Shown: positions 39,872-52,215, counted from the first letter of the stretch. The stretch: DNA of 64,000 bases from Tetradesmus obliquus (GCA_030272155.1 CP126201.1:62001-126000); one strand, 5' to 3'. Program-made: numbers and translations. Notes: a model not told the origin generated them from the letters alone.

Positions 39872-40700
39872 GTGATCAGCTTCAGGCCTGACATGCCTGC
39901 TCCCACCGCAGCAACGCAGCAGCATCAACGTCACTCAGCAGTTAACTCTGCATCTGCTGCTCTCACCTGCCATGCAGGCAAAGGTCGTGGTGTTTTAGCA
40001 ACCGAGGCCATCAGTCCAGGGCAGCTGCTGCTGTGTGTTGAGCCACTGGGCGTGGTAACAGGTGCGCATCAAGGGCCTGGGAGCAGGCACAGGTGAACGA
40101 GTTGCAGGGAGTTGCAGGATGGTGCAGGAAATTGCAGGAATCGCCCTTTGCACGCCTGTTGTAGCCCTGCAGACCCTTGAGCTATGTGGCCACTGCACAT
40201 GCATCACTGGCAACACGCACAGGCAGCCAGCCGCTGCTGTAGGGTTTGACTGCCGTTGCTGCCAGAGCAGCAGGCGCAGCATCAGCAGCTGCAGGCGCCT
40301 GCTGATGTCCTTTTCTGTAGTTATTACATTCAGGCATTGCTGCTACTGGGCTTGCATTCATGTTGTGCTGCTGTCTGGCTGGTCACGCTAGAAAATGTGT
40401 CGCCTTTCCGTGTGCCTGCTGCAGGCCCTGAGCAGACCAGCCTCAGTGTGGAGCAGCTGCAGGTGTCACTGGCCAGCTCATACAGCAGCCACACACATGC
40501 CTGGCTGCAGCAGCTGTATGATGGCAGCGAGGAGTCAACGCAGGCAGCGCTGGACCTGCAGCACCCACTGCTGCAGCAGCAGCAGCAGCGGCAGCATGCG
40601 CCAGGCAGCAATGGACTGCAAGACGCAGCAGCCACGCCGGCCACCAGCAATGGCAGTCCTCAGCACAACAGTATAGGACAGCACGGCACTCAAAGTACTG

Positions 40701-40734
<34 letters not shown>

Positions 40735-42830
40735 CCAGCAGCAGCATCAGCAGCAGGCAGGGCCTGCAGTGACAGATGCTGTGCTGCAGCGGCTGATGGA
40801 TGTGGTGCGTTATAACGCATATGGGGACAGGCACGATGACCTGGCAGCAGCAGCACTGGCAGGGCAGCAGCCCGTGGCACTGCTGGGCCTGTGGCCGCAG
40901 TTCTCGCTGCTCAACCACAGCTGCGCCCCGAATGCAATCAACTGGGTGCTGCCGGGTGCTGCGCGGGCCATGGTGGTGCGCGCGGCACGCCACATCGCAC
41001 CAGGTGGGTACGGTTGTGCTACGGGTAGGCTGTCAGGCTGTCAGGCTGCACTTACAGTCAAAACCTTCTTGCATCGTTTATAGATCAACGTAAAGCCGGG
41101 GCGTGCGTGCATTGGTGGCCATGGTGGCGCGCGGCTGGCCGCATCGTAGCAGGTGGGTGTTGGTATCTAGGGATTGTTGCTATGCAGCATCCCGCGCTTC
41201 ACTCACGTGTGCAGCAAGGCTGCAATGCAGCACTCACCGCGTACCTACCACTCTTCACACTCTGCCTGCTTGATGACACCGCCACAGCTGAACATGGGCG
41301 GCGTGCAATGCAGCCGTTGCCAGCGTGAGCCCCGCATACTACGCCACAATGGAGGGCAAGCTCGCCCAAACATCACACACACATGCTCATGTCAGAAAGA
41401 CATACATTACTCTTACAACATCATTTTACCAATACCCCCCCCCCCCATTCCCATCCCGCCAGGCGAGGAGCTGACCATCAGCTACCTGGGCGGCCCGCAG
41501 CTGCTGCCGCTGGACGCAAGGCGTGAGGCGCTGGGGTCCGCATTTGGCTTTGAGTGTGGCTGCCCGCGCTGCAGGGCGGAGGAGGAGCTGGCCCCTGGCT
41601 TGGCCACGCTGCTGCAGGACACCGCCAGCAGGGTGAGGGTGGGGGGCTCACAGTTTTGCTTTGTGCTTTTGGAGGTGTGTGGATGTTGGGTCAGCCCTTG
41701 CCAGGATTCGCATCAGGCGCTGTCGGTACATGTCAGAGTTGCCGACAAGGGGTGTACTGGCATGCTGGGGTTGACGGCAAACCAGCGGAGGAGGAGCTGG
41801 CCCCGGGGCTGGCCACACTGCTGCAGGACACCGCCAGCAGGGTGCGTTTTGAAAAGCACAGTTTCGCAGAGGGGTTGGCAGGGGTGCGGCCGTGGAGAGT
41901 ACCTTGCCAGGTCACAGAGTTTGCACCAAGCGCTGTAGGTAGGTGTAGAGCTGCCGGCAAGGGGTGCCTTGGTGTGCAGACAAAGAAGGAGCGTCACCTG
42001 CCAGGTAACTATGGCAGTGCCAGAGTGTGTATAGCGTGCTGGGGTTGGCTGTGCATCAGCAGAGGAGGAGCTGGCATCCCGGCTGGCCACGCTGCTGCAG
42101 GGCACCTCCAGCAGTATGAGGGTGGGGGGCTGTGCTGCTTGCATGGCAGGAGCGTTCAGCGGGGGTGAGCAAGAAGATTACAAACTCAACCAAACCATGC
42201 ATGTGTTGGCCACCGCTTGCTGCAGAACTCCAGAGCTTGCAGCAGTGGCGCTGAATCCATATGCACATCAAGCTCTGCTGCAGGCATGCAACAGCTGTCC
42301 ACACTGCCGGCTCCTGCTGACAATGTGTTGTGTTGCTATTGCTGTGTTGCTGTGTTGGCGTGGGGGCGCAGGTCGCGCAGTCGTTTTCTCCGCGCCTGAA
42401 GCGTGGCATGGCCTCAGGCGACAGGCAGCAGCTGATGGAGGTGCGGCGGCAAGCAGCGGCGATGATGACTATGGTCTACCAGCAGCTGCGCCGTGTGCAG
42501 CCGTCGCTGCGCGAGCAGCTGCTCAGCAGCTGCTACAGCTGCGTGGAGGCCATTGCTGACGCTGACACAGCACTGGGAGATGACGAGGCAGCAGCAGGCA
42601 GCCTGGGCAAGTGCCTGAAAGCAGCAGCAGCAGTGACACCTGGCAGTGACCTGCATGTGATTGTGGCCTCAAAGCTGGAAGAGGTGGTGGGCCTGCTGCA
42701 TGGCGAGGGCTCGTTGCAGCAGCAGCAGGCGTGGCAGGCATGTGTGGAGGCACATGTGGCACGCTACGGGCAGCTGGACCAGGCCAGGCTGCGGCGGCTG
42801 GCTGAGCTCAACCGCACGCTGTACGTTTGA
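39872..42830 (+). CDS. SET-domain protein (SMYD/post-SET type lysine methyltransferase-like), 4 exons, 465 aa
   Basis: Predicted S-adenosylmethionine-dependent protein lysine methyltransferase fold. Exons 39872-40061, 40425-41003, 41463-41632 and 42372-42830 join in phase. SET motifs: GKGRGVLAT (36-44, cofactor-binding start), LLNHSCAPN (about 225-231), GEELTISY (257-264) and post-SET FGFECGCPRC with Cys288, 290 and 293. A Gln/His-rich insert of roughly 100 residues sits where SMYD proteins carry their zinc-finger insert; no MYND Cys/His pattern is visible. The C-terminal exon is helical and TPR-like in character (MVYQQLRRVQPSLREQLLSS), as in SMYD proteins. Start MISFRPDMPAP or the internal Met eight codons in are both possible. 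Substrate unknown. Introns 2 and 3 contain echo copies. Confidence 0.85.
41115..41160 (+). repeat. Echo of SET gene exon 2 donor edge
   Basis: GCCATGGTGGCGCGCGGC onward to CAGGTGGGTGT is a diverged copy of 40968-41013, about 145 bp downstream, with the donor intact. Confidence 0.7.
41690..42130 (+). repeat. Two tandem units carrying echoes of SET gene exon 3 donor edge
   Basis: The exon 3 end (peptide EEELAPGLATLLQDTASR) recurs at about 41785-41845 and, more diverged, at 42062-42125. Each is preceded by related intron sequence (CTTGCCAGG, GCCGACAAGGGGTG-type), giving units of roughly 220-280 bp. The first copy keeps a donor (AGGGTGCG). Confidence 0.85.
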
Positions 42831-43742
42831 CTGTGCGCGTTATGTTTGACTGCGCGCTATATGCCGTGACTGAATGTTGTGTTTCTTGCTGCAAACTGTA
42901 TTGCAAGGGGTATTATTTCAAGTGGGTCCTGTTGCGTGTTGAGCTAGTGTGAGCCACCACAGGATGAGCAGCGATGTGCCAGCAGCGATGTGCCAGCAGC
43001 GATGTGCCAGAATGTGCACATGTGTCATGTACATGACAGATATGAGATGAGGACACGATACTTTGCATTGTGATGTAGGGTGGTGTTTGAAGGCTACCTC
43101 ATGGGTGCAGGATGTGCCGGTAACTGAGGCTGAGGCTGACACAAGCTTTTGGGCGCTGAACAGGTGGACACAGTGGGTTGACATAAAGCTTGTCTTTCAT
43201 GCAGAGGCCGCGCTTCAGTTGTACGGTCACTGGCGGCGTAGCGAGCACACGCAGGTCTGCTTCTGTCCAAACCGAACCCCAAAAATGATTTTATAGCTTC
43301 CGTCCTCTGCCATCGCCTAGACACGTTGGCAGCGCTGTTCTGGTTGACGGGGTTTGGCGGTGCCACTCTGGAACTGTCCCTGATGGTAAATCAAACGTTC
43401 CAGTCATGTTGATATGTTGATGCATGCTGAACCAGTGACAGGACACACGCGTTGTTCACGGTGATGCTAGTGACTCTGGTGACACCAGCCAAACGACCAA
43501 ACGCTGCCTTCATAAATATAGCATCGTCATTTTATCTATAGTTAATGGCGATCTCTTTGGTCAGGTGTTGGTGCAGTGTGTGACCTGCGTCGAAGCACTT
43601 CGCTTTCAGCATGGGTCGTCTCTGTGCTGTCGCTGGTTGCGCTGGTAGCACATGAGGCCGATATTCAAACACGCATGAGATTATACTTTTATATCTATAT
43701 CAACAAAAGCAGCAGGTTGCTATAGTCTCACAGTCCAGCAGC
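42831..43742. other. Intergenic region, SET gene to helical-repeat gene
   Basis: AT-rich, with a short triple repeat of GATGTGCCAGCA near 42970-43010. No gene recognised. The last 200 bp before 43743 is AT-rich and promoter-like, with TATATCTATAT near 43692-43703 about 45 bp before the start codon. Confidence 0.45.
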
Positions 43743-46700
43743 ATGTCAGCAGTGAAGGACCTGGCATCTGCTGTTCAGCAGTGCTTCGCTATATACAGCC
43801 TGCCTGCAGACCTACACCGAAAGGATGTGGCATTTATTGGGGAAATAGGCAGTCAGCTACAGCCGGTGCTGTTGCGCCTGCAAAAAGCTGCTCTGCAGTG
43901 CCCAGAAGAGGTGGCAGCAGACACAGCGCTTGCTGCTGCAACAAGTGAGCAGCTCTCCCTCCTGGTCTTGCCCTTACATACATCTCACTACCTGTGCCTG
44001 CTTTACGGTTGTTTACATCATGGTTTTGTTTACACCATGGAATTCGCTCAAGTGGATGATACGTAGCTAGACCCTACAGTGTTCACAAGCATCACTTGAA
44101 AGTGACTGTGCAGTTGCTGTGTGAATCTGGCCTTCAAGTGACTCCTACTCCCTCCGCTGACTACTTGTTGTACTTGCGCTGTATGTGGTGCCTTGCAGGT
44201 GCTGTGCTGGCATCCCTGCAGCAGCTGCAGGAGGCTGCAGGGCGCTGCCGCATCCGCCACTGGCTGCTGCGAGTGCTGTCAGCGCGTGACGTGCGCCTGC
44301 AGCTGGCTGCTGCTTTCGTCAGCGTGGCGGCTGCACTGGAGGGCCTCAGCACTGCTGCCGCTGCCAGCGTACTAGCGGTGAGAGCTCAACACTTCACCAG
44401 CGCATGAATACGGTTCAAAAATGACACGTTTGCACATGCCACTGCATGTAGTGTCACGGTCAAGTTTGTGCATGTGTTTGCCATGAGCGGTGGGTATGGG
44501 CATGCGTGTAGCACCTGTACTCCCTTCTACCGTGCTGTCTGCTGTATTTGCCGCAGCGGCAGCTTGCAAACCTGTGCATCTGCCCCTTCCATGTCTCGTG
44601 CACACACACGCCCCTGCTAACTCAATGTATTCCTCTGCTGCCGCCCGCACTGTCTCCTGCAGGATGACCTGCCACGCAGCCACCTCAGCGCCCTTAGCCA
44701 GCTGCAGCAAGGTGTTGCCAGCCACAAGCTGACCCGGCATGAGCCACTTGAGGCGCTGGCCCGCGGCCTGCTCAAGCACGTCACTGACGACCGCACTGAC
44801 CAGGAGCAGCTGCCATCCATGCTCAAGTATGTGGTGAAGCAGGCGGCGCTGCAGACACACACCGCGCCTGCCGCAGCCAGCGACGCAGCCGCAGCAGGCA
44901 GCAGCAGCAGCGCTGCAGCGTCCAGCAGCAGCAAGGCAGGGGCCAGTAGTAGCAGCAATGGCGCTGGCAGCAGCAGGGCTGCTGCTGAAGGCGCCAGCAG
45001 CAGCAGCAGCAGCAGCAGGCGTGCTGGGTGTGATGGGCTGCCTGCTGGTGAGGCCAGCCTGACTGACACTGAGCTGCTGATGGTGCTGGAGCAGCTGGCA
45101 GCCAGCAAGGCCAGTGAGGAGCAGCTGGCACTGTACCAGGTGGGGTGCTGGGAGCGATTGTTCAAAGCATCAGGTGGACTGCAAAGTGCATTGCATGCGT
45201 GCTGATGTGGTTGCGAGCCCACAATGTAGGTGAAGGGGGCGGGTAAGTGCCTCCTGCTGGAAGAGGCGTTGCTGCAGATAAAAAAACTGCCCGTACTACT
45301 GTGTATCTCGATGAATGACGGCCACGCACCTGGCAGTTTCCGTATGCACGATAGTTGCCTACACAAAGGCCAAGTGGCAGCGTTGCTGGATGGCATGCTG
45401 ACATGTACAGGATCACATGTCGCCACATGTTTGTCTCCGCCTTTGCTGGCATGAAAGCCAGACCATTCAAATGTGCTTAGCTACAGCCACACCCGCAACT
45501 GCTGCTGCTGCCATCTCTGCTGCTGCTGCTGCTGCTGCTGCTGTCGTCTCTGCTGCTGCCTACCTGGCCAGATCCTGTCCATCCTGGAGGGACTGCAGGA
45601 GGCCAAGCGCCAGCAGCAGCGCGAGCACCACCGCAAGCGCGCGCAGCGCCGCCAGCAGCAGCAGCAGCAGCCCCTGCAGCGCGTGTCGGAGGCAGATGAC
45701 GACACATCCACCATCGCTGCTGTGAGGGACGCAAGCACTGCCAGCGCTGCAGCTGCAGCTGGCACAGCTTATACTGCAGCAGCCGCAGCGGCTGGTTGCA
45801 GCAGTAATCCTGCAGGAGGGGCTGAGCAGCCTAGCGCGTGTGTGAGTGAGGTGGTGGCTGCCATGATGGCCCAGCTGGAGGAGATGCTGTGGAGGGACCC
45901 CTGGGATGCTGTGGCCCTCACACAGCTCCTGGAGCTGCTGCTGCAGGTGCAGCCGGAGGAGGAAGAGCAGGAGCAGGAGGGGGCAGAGAATGGCTCAGAA
46001 GCTGACTCAGATAGCACTGCAGGCGGCGGCAATCAGCACAGCCGGGACAGTAAGATGCGGCAGGACCAGGGCAGCAAGCAGGCAGGCAAGAAGGGCAAGT
46101 GGTGGCAGGTCAGTGCGGCAGCAAAGGCCGCCCTGCAGTTGCGCCTGAGTGGCAGCACCAAGAGCAGCAGCGCTGCTGACAGCAAGGCGCAGAAGCAGCA
46201 GGCGGCACGTGCAGCGCAGCAGGCGCAGCGCGCGGCATGGCGTGAGCGCGTGCATGTGCTGGCTGCTGGTGCTGTTGATGTGCTGCTGCACCTGACACCG
46301 CGCCCGTATGGCTGTGATTCCTTCCTCAGGCCAGTCAGCAGGAGTGGCGTGTGTGCGGAGGTGGGCCATAGCCTGGCCTTACCACTGATGGCACATGAAG
46401 ACACAGTGCCAGCAATGGCAGCTTGCCTGGCTAGTGGCTGGCCTGAGGTGGCCAGCAGGGCAGCACAGCTGATGACCATCTTGCTCCAGTCAGGCAGCGC
46501 CATTGCAGCAGCAGGCGCGGCTGCAGCTGCCGACGACGCAGATGTGACATACACCAAGTTCTGCCAGAGGATGTGCAGCAGTGGCAGCGCTGCTGCTTTC
46601 CACACCGGCAGCAACAACAGCAGCAGTCAGCGCGCAGATAGCATATGGCACCGCATTGTGCAGCTGCTGCACAGCAGCACACCGACAGCGGCGGAAGCCG

Positions 46701-47665
46701 CAGCTGAGGCTATGGCAGCTGTTGGCAGCAGCCGCACCATGCTGGAGCTCTGCAGCACCCTGGTGGCTACACAGCAGGCGCGCGCGCTGCTGCTGCTGCT
46801 GGCGCAGCACCAGGTGCACCCAGGTGCTGCTGGCGCTGCTGCTGCTGCACTGGCTGCACTGTCTGACCCCAGCATGCGGCCAGGCCTGCACAACATCCTG
46901 GCTGGCAGCTTCTGGGATGAGGTGCCTGGTGCAGCAGAGGATTTGGCTACAGTGCTGCTGCAGGTGATGGAGGGCACAGATACACTGGCAGCAGCACGCG
47001 CAGCGCAGCTGGCGGCCTCTCTGGCGGGTGATGTGCTGTGGGAGGGCCGCAGGGGTGCCTGGCTTCAGGCCTGTAGGGCAGGCCTGAAGCTGCTGGCTAC
47101 ACGCAGCGGCAGCACCGCAGCAAGTGCTAGAAGGGGCGGATATAGCAGCACTGGAGGGCTACGTGCAGATACTGGAAGCAGTGTGAGCAGCGCTACCAGC
47201 AGCAGAGCTAGGGCCAGCGGTGCAGTGCTGCTGGTGCAACTGGTGGGCAGCTGGCAGGGGGCTGGAGGAGGAGGCAGACAGGCGCTGCATGCCACGCAGC
47301 AGAGAGTGTCACCCATGCTTGCTGCGCAGGTGGAGGCAGCGGCACAGCAGGACCTGCTGTTTGAGGCGCTGCAGCTGTGTGTCCAGCAGTTCCGCGGCAG
47401 TGGCAGCTGGCAGGGGCTGGACGAGCTGCCGCAGGGTGGAGGGGGCGCAAGCAGCATCGACGTGCTTGTGAACTGTGAAGGCGCAGCAGCGGTGCGCTTG
47501 CTGGATGCACTGTTGTGTTGGTTGCCTGACCAGGCGTGGTGTGCTGTGCCTGACCTGTATGCCACGGTGGCTCCTGTGCTGGAGCACCTGGCAGCCACAC
47601 AGCATGGCTGGCTGCAGGCTGCAGCTCGCAGGACACACGAGCTGCTGCTGGGGGTGGCTGGCTGA
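43743..47665 (+). CDS. Large helical-repeat-like protein of unknown function, 4 exons, 983 aa
   Basis: Exons 43743-43944, 44199-44377, 44663-45139 and 45572-47665 join in phase; the last exon carries over 70% of the protein. No family was recognised with confidence. The long last exon is rich in amphipathic Leu/Ala helices (for example VPAMAACLASGWPEVASRAA and AAQLMTILLQSGSAI) suggestive of armadillo/HEAT-type repeats. It also has acidic (PEEEEQEQEGAENGSEADSD), basic coiled (QREHHRKRAQRRQQQ) and Ser/Ala-rich linkers. The N terminus MSAVKDLASAVQQCFAIYSL is also helical. Such proteins usually act as scaffolds; no catalytic motif is visible. Unlike its neighbours, its three introns contain no exon-edge copies. 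Confidence 0.75.
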
Positions 47666-49118
47666 GGCTTGTTGACACGAGCAAGTTTATGACTTCACAC
47701 GCGCTGGGCTCAGCACGAGGTGTAGCTGTGAGCCTATCAAGGGGTCATGTTAAAGGATAGGTATTGAACAATGTATTACTTTGTTGTGACTGTGACTTTG
47801 AAGGACTGAACCAAGCAATGTAGGGTTTGTGGTCTGTGAAAATGGTGCCTTTGGGGGGGCCCTTCTAGATATGTGAGTGAGCACAATGTTGCATGCAGCT
47901 ATTGCATAACATATTGTCTTCCCCGCAAAGCTTTGTACTAAAAGCCATACGCTGGGCTCAGCACGAGGCATGCAGCGCGCAGTCATCGTCACAGCCGTCG
48001 TCACAGCTGTGGTTGCAATGTTGTTGTGCATGGCGTCATAGCTTGCAGCAGCAGTGCCCCAGGCGCTGCACCTGATGCGGGGTGCCTCCAGGCATGGGAA
48101 ACTGTGAAGCTTGTCAGCTTCTTTGACTGTTGTTATGTCAGCAACACCTCTGCTTGTTCTATAACAACACTCTTGGCAGCTGGCAGACCGGGCAGTGCTC
48201 TGCCTGGCGAATTGCTGTGGTGCAGTGCAATGCAAGTTCGGGTGGGTTGTAAGCATCATGCCGTGCAAGCTACACTCCAAGACTCAAAAACAAAACTTAA
48301 GTTGTACACATGTTTTTAACTTCAAGCGGGAGCGTCCAGTGCGAAGTTGGCAGGTGGCAGGCCCGGCAGCCGCCCTAATATTGCATGGGGCTGGGGTGCA
48401 GTACAGTGCATGTTTGAGTGGGGTGTAAGCATGCTGCCGTGCAAGCTAAACTCCGTCAAGCCTCAGAAGGAGAAAAGGTGTACACGTGTGCATAAACAAT
48501 CCACTTCAAAAGGGAGCGTCCAGTGCGGATTTGGCAGGTGGCAGTCGCCTTGTATTGCATTGTGCCAGCTACCGTTCTGTGCGGCTGCAGGCAATCGTGG
48601 GGTATTGCTATGTGCGCAAATTCAAAAGGGTCTGGCGCCACCAAGCCAGTGCGTGAGATTTTGGGGCTGTGGCAGGAGTAAATACACACCCATTGCACCT
48701 CAAAAAGCAGGCATGCAGATGTTCAGCTCACTTGCGAACACACATGCCAGCTGCCGTTTCTGTGCGGCTGCAGGCAGCCGTGGTGTACTGCAGCAGTACG
48801 TAGCAGGTATGTGGGCAGACACATAAGGGTCAGGCGCCAGCCAAGCAGTGCGTGAGATTCCGGCGCTATAGCTGGAGTCAATACACTCCCATTGCATTTT
48901 ATAAAGGAGGCATGCATATGTGCAGCTCACTACCACCCAGGCAAATGCATGAGATTCCAGCGATGCATCTTAAGATGCTGAAGCTTCAGTCAGTGAAAAC
49001 CTATTGCATCCAGAAATGCAGACTTGCAGATGTGCAGCTCACTTGCAGACAAACAACCCATCTACCGTTGCTGTGCGGTACCCTGGATATGGGGGCTTTG
49101 GCTCAGATATGCTGTTAA
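47666..49118. repeat. Diverged tandem repeats of about 170-185 bp
   Basis: Two related segments at about 48219-48357 and 48391-48545 share CATGCCGTGCAAGCTA-like and GGGAGCGTCCAGTGCG landmarks. A second family at about 48566, 48747 and 48930 shares CTGTGCGGCTGCAGGCA, GCGTGAGATT and GCAGCTCACTTGC-type landmarks. No gene is visible. This forms the left flank of the satellite block. Confidence 0.7.
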
Positions 49119-50117
49119 TTTCCACTAATCCCCACTAATCCCGACGAATCCCCGACTAACCCCGACTTACCCCCGACTAACCCCGACTAATCCCCACTAA
49201 TCCCCGACTAACCTCGATTTTCCCCGACTAATCCCGACTAATCCCCACTAATCCCCGTCAGTGCGCATTGGTGTTGCAGTTCTAGAGCAAGCTCAGGTGG
49301 CATGTGTTGCTCATTTGGCACACCCTAGCCTTATAAATGGATGCACACAAGCTGTATTCAATTTATTTGAGGGCTTTGGCTCAGATATGCTGCTAATCCC
49401 CACTGTTTTCTCTAATTCCCACTCACCCCAACTAACCCCGACTAACCCCGGGGTTAGTCACCCCAACTAACCCCGGGGTTAGTCGGGGAATTAGTTGGGC
49501 CCGACTAATTCCCACTAATCCCCACTAATACCCGCTAATCCCCGACTAATCCCCACTAATCCCCGACTAACCCCGACTAACCCCCACTGATCCCCACTGA
49601 TTCCCGACTCACCCCGACTAACCCCGACTAATCCCCACTAATCCCCACTGATCCCCGACTAACCTCGACTCACCTCAACTAACCCCGACTAATCCCTGAC
49701 TAATCCACACTAATCCCCGACTAACCCCAACTAACCCCAACTAATTCCCACTAATCCCCGTCACCGCGCATTGGTGTTGCAGTTCTAGGGCAAGCTCAGG
49801 TGGCATGTGTTGCTCATTTGGCACACCCTAGATTTATAAATGGATGCACACAACCTGTATTCATATTATTTGAGGGCTTTGGCTAAAATATGCTGCTCAT
49901 CCCCACTAATTCCTCTAATTCCCACTCACCCCGACTAACCCCGACTAATCCCCACTAAACGCCACTGAGCCCCACTAAGCCCCGACTAGTCGCGACTTAC
50001 CCCGACTAACCCCGACTAACCCCAACTAATTCCCACTAATCCCCACTAATCCCTGCTAATCCCCGACTAATCTCCACTAATCCCCGACTAACCCCGACTA
50101 ACACCCACTAATCCCCG
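49119..50117. repeat. G-rich 10-11 bp satellite (CCCCGACTAA / CCCCACTAATC), interrupted by a larger duplicated unit
   Basis: Roughly 1 kb of short variants of CCCCGACTAA(C/T) and CCCCACTAAT. A single-copy-like segment (TGGTGTTGCAGTTCTAG and about 130 bp more) occurs twice, at about 49262-49400 and 49767-49903, so the array is organised in roughly 505-bp higher-order units. Near 49437-49490 there are CCCCGGGG palindromes where the repeat flips orientation. The minus strand has GGGG runs every 6-7 bases. Confidence 0.9.
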
Positions 50118-50715
50118 ACGGTGCGGTGAAGATGCGGTGAACATGCTGTGAACATGCGGTGAAACCACCAACCTGGTGCGTCCTTCGCATGTTGCTGAGC
50201 TTGCTGCAGCCCATACTTTGTTTTGGATGTTTGTTTGAGTTGTTGAAACTCAGGTACATGCAAGGGTTATCCAGGGAAGCCGGATTACAGACCTGCAGCC
50301 ATGCGGTGAAGATGCGGTGAACATGCGGTGAACATGCGGTGAACATGCGGTGAAACCACCAACCTGGTGCGTTCTTCGCATGTTGCTGAGCTTTCTGCAG
50401 CCCATAATTTGTTTTGGATGTTTGTTTGAGTTGCTGAAACTCAGGTACATGCAAGGCATATCCAGGGAAGCCGGATTACAGAGCTGCCGCCATGAAGTGA
50501 AGATGCGGTGAACATGCGGTGAAACCACCAACCCGATGCGTTCTTCGCAAGTTGCTGAGCTTGATGCAGCCCATACTTTGTTTAACATTTTGTTTGAGTT
50601 GTTTTAACTCAGGTACATGCAAGGGGAATGCAGGGAAGCCGGACACAGAGCTGCAGTCATGCGAAGAAGATGCGGTGAAGATGCGGTGAACATGCGGTGA
50701 ACATGCGCAACTAGC
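50118..50715. repeat. Satellite A, about 180-bp units, first block (3+ units)
   Basis: Units share GAAACCACCAACC, TTCGCATGTTGCTGAGCTT, CAGCCCATACTTTGTTT and ACTCAGGTACATGCAAGG. They are separated by variable numbers of an 11-bp subrepeat ATGCGGTGAAC. Unit starts are near 50160, 50343 and 50520. Confidence 0.9.
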
Positions 50716-51597
50716 GCCGACCACAAATGGTCATGGGTTTTCTCGGTGGCACCTACCACGTCCTCAACTGACTTTCCAATCCAGGCGTTTCTATGTGTTT
50801 GTATAAATTGTTGGTGCGAGCACGTGGCCAACGGAGCTCTGGGCAAGGAGGAGAAGCACATTTTCATAATGAACATGCCGCCTCTCCCAACTAGCGATGA
50901 TGCTAAATGAACGTGGTTTTTCTTTGTGGCACATACCACCTCCTCAACTGCTTCCTCTAATTCAGGCCTTTCTATGTATTTATATGATTTGTTGGTGCAA
51001 GCACGTGGCCAGCGGAGCTCTGGGCAAGGAGAAGTAGCACCTTGTTATAATCAACACACTATCTTTTCTCCCTATCCATGACGCTAAATACACCTGAGTT
51101 TTCTCGGCGGCACCTACCACCTCCTCAACTGACTTTCTCTAATCCAGGCCTTTCTATGTATTTTTAAAAAATTGTTGGTGCAAGCATGTGGCCAACGGAG
51201 CTCTGGGCAAGGAGGAGAAGCACCTTGTCATAAAGAACATGCCGCCTCTCCCAACTAGCGATGACGCTAAATGAACGTGGTTTTTCTCTGTGGCACCTAC
51301 CACCTCCTCAACTGCTTTTCTCTAATCCAGGCCTTTCTATGTATTTGTATGATTTGTTGGTGCAAGCACGTGGCCAGCGGAGCTCTGGGCAAGGAGAAGT
51401 AGCACCTTGTTACATGCAACACACTATCTTTTCTCCCTATCAAAGATGCGGCATACACGTTGGTGTTACTGGGAGCACCTACCACCTCCTCAACTGACTT
51501 TCTCTAATCCAGGCCTTTCTATGTATTTTTAAAAATTGTTGGTGCGAGCATGTGGCCAACGGAGCTCTGGGCAAGGAGGAGAAGCACCTTGTCATAT
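50716..51597. repeat. Satellite B, about 186-bp units, five copies inserted between two A blocks
   Basis: Units share CACCTACCACCTCCTCAACT, CCAGGCCTTTCTATGTATTT, ATTGTTGGTGC and GGAGCTCTGGGCAAGGAG. Starts are near 50742, 50930, 51110, 51297 and 51477. Alternate units are most alike (ACATGCCGCCTCTCCCAACT in some, CACACTATCTTTTCTCCCTA in others), so the B array has a two-unit higher-order period. Confidence 0.9.
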
Positions 51598-52215
51598 TTG
51601 ACAGAAACCACCAACCTCGTGCGTTGTTCGCAAATTGCTGAGCTGGTCGCAGCCCATACTTTGTTTTGAATGTTTGTTTGAGCTGTTGAAAGTCAGGTAC
51701 ATGCAAGAAGCATGCAGGGAAGCCAGACACAGAGCTGCAGCCATGCGGGGAAGATGCGGTGAACATGCGGTGAACATGCGGTGAACATGCGGTGAAACCA
51801 CCAACCCGGTGCGTTCTTCGCATGTTGCTGAGCTTGCTGCAGGCCATAATTTGTTTTTGGATGTTTGTTGGAGTTGCTGAAACTCAGGTACATGCAAGGG
51901 GCATGCATGGAGGCCGGATAGCAGGGCTGCAGCCATGCGGTGAAGATGCTGTGAACATGCTGTGAACATGCGGTGAAACCATCAACCCGGTGCGTTGTTC
52001 GCATGTTGCTGAGCTTGATGCAGCCCATACTTTGTTTTGGATGTTTGTTTGAGTTGTTGAATTTAAGTTACATGCAAGGGGCATGCAGGGAAGCCGGATA
52101 ACAGAGCTGCAGCCATGCGGTGAAGATGCGGTGGATATGCGGTGAACATGCGGTGAACATGCGGTGAAACCACCAACCTGGTGCGTTGTTCGCATGTTGT
52201 TTCCTGTCTGAAACC
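51598..52215. repeat. Satellite A, second block (about 4 units)
   Basis: Same family as 50118-50715, with unit starts near 51604, 51794, 51977 and 52165, again with runs of the ATGCGGTGAAC 11-mer. The final unit breaks off into unrelated sequence at about 52200. Confidence 0.9.

Noticed and set aside
41785..42125. Additional coding exons of the SET gene
   Set aside because: They repeat the exon 3 end without new sequence and with accumulating changes; skipping them gives a clean in-phase join to the last exon.
49119..50117. True telomere
   Set aside because: The unit does not match known plant or algal telomere repeats and genes continue on both sides.
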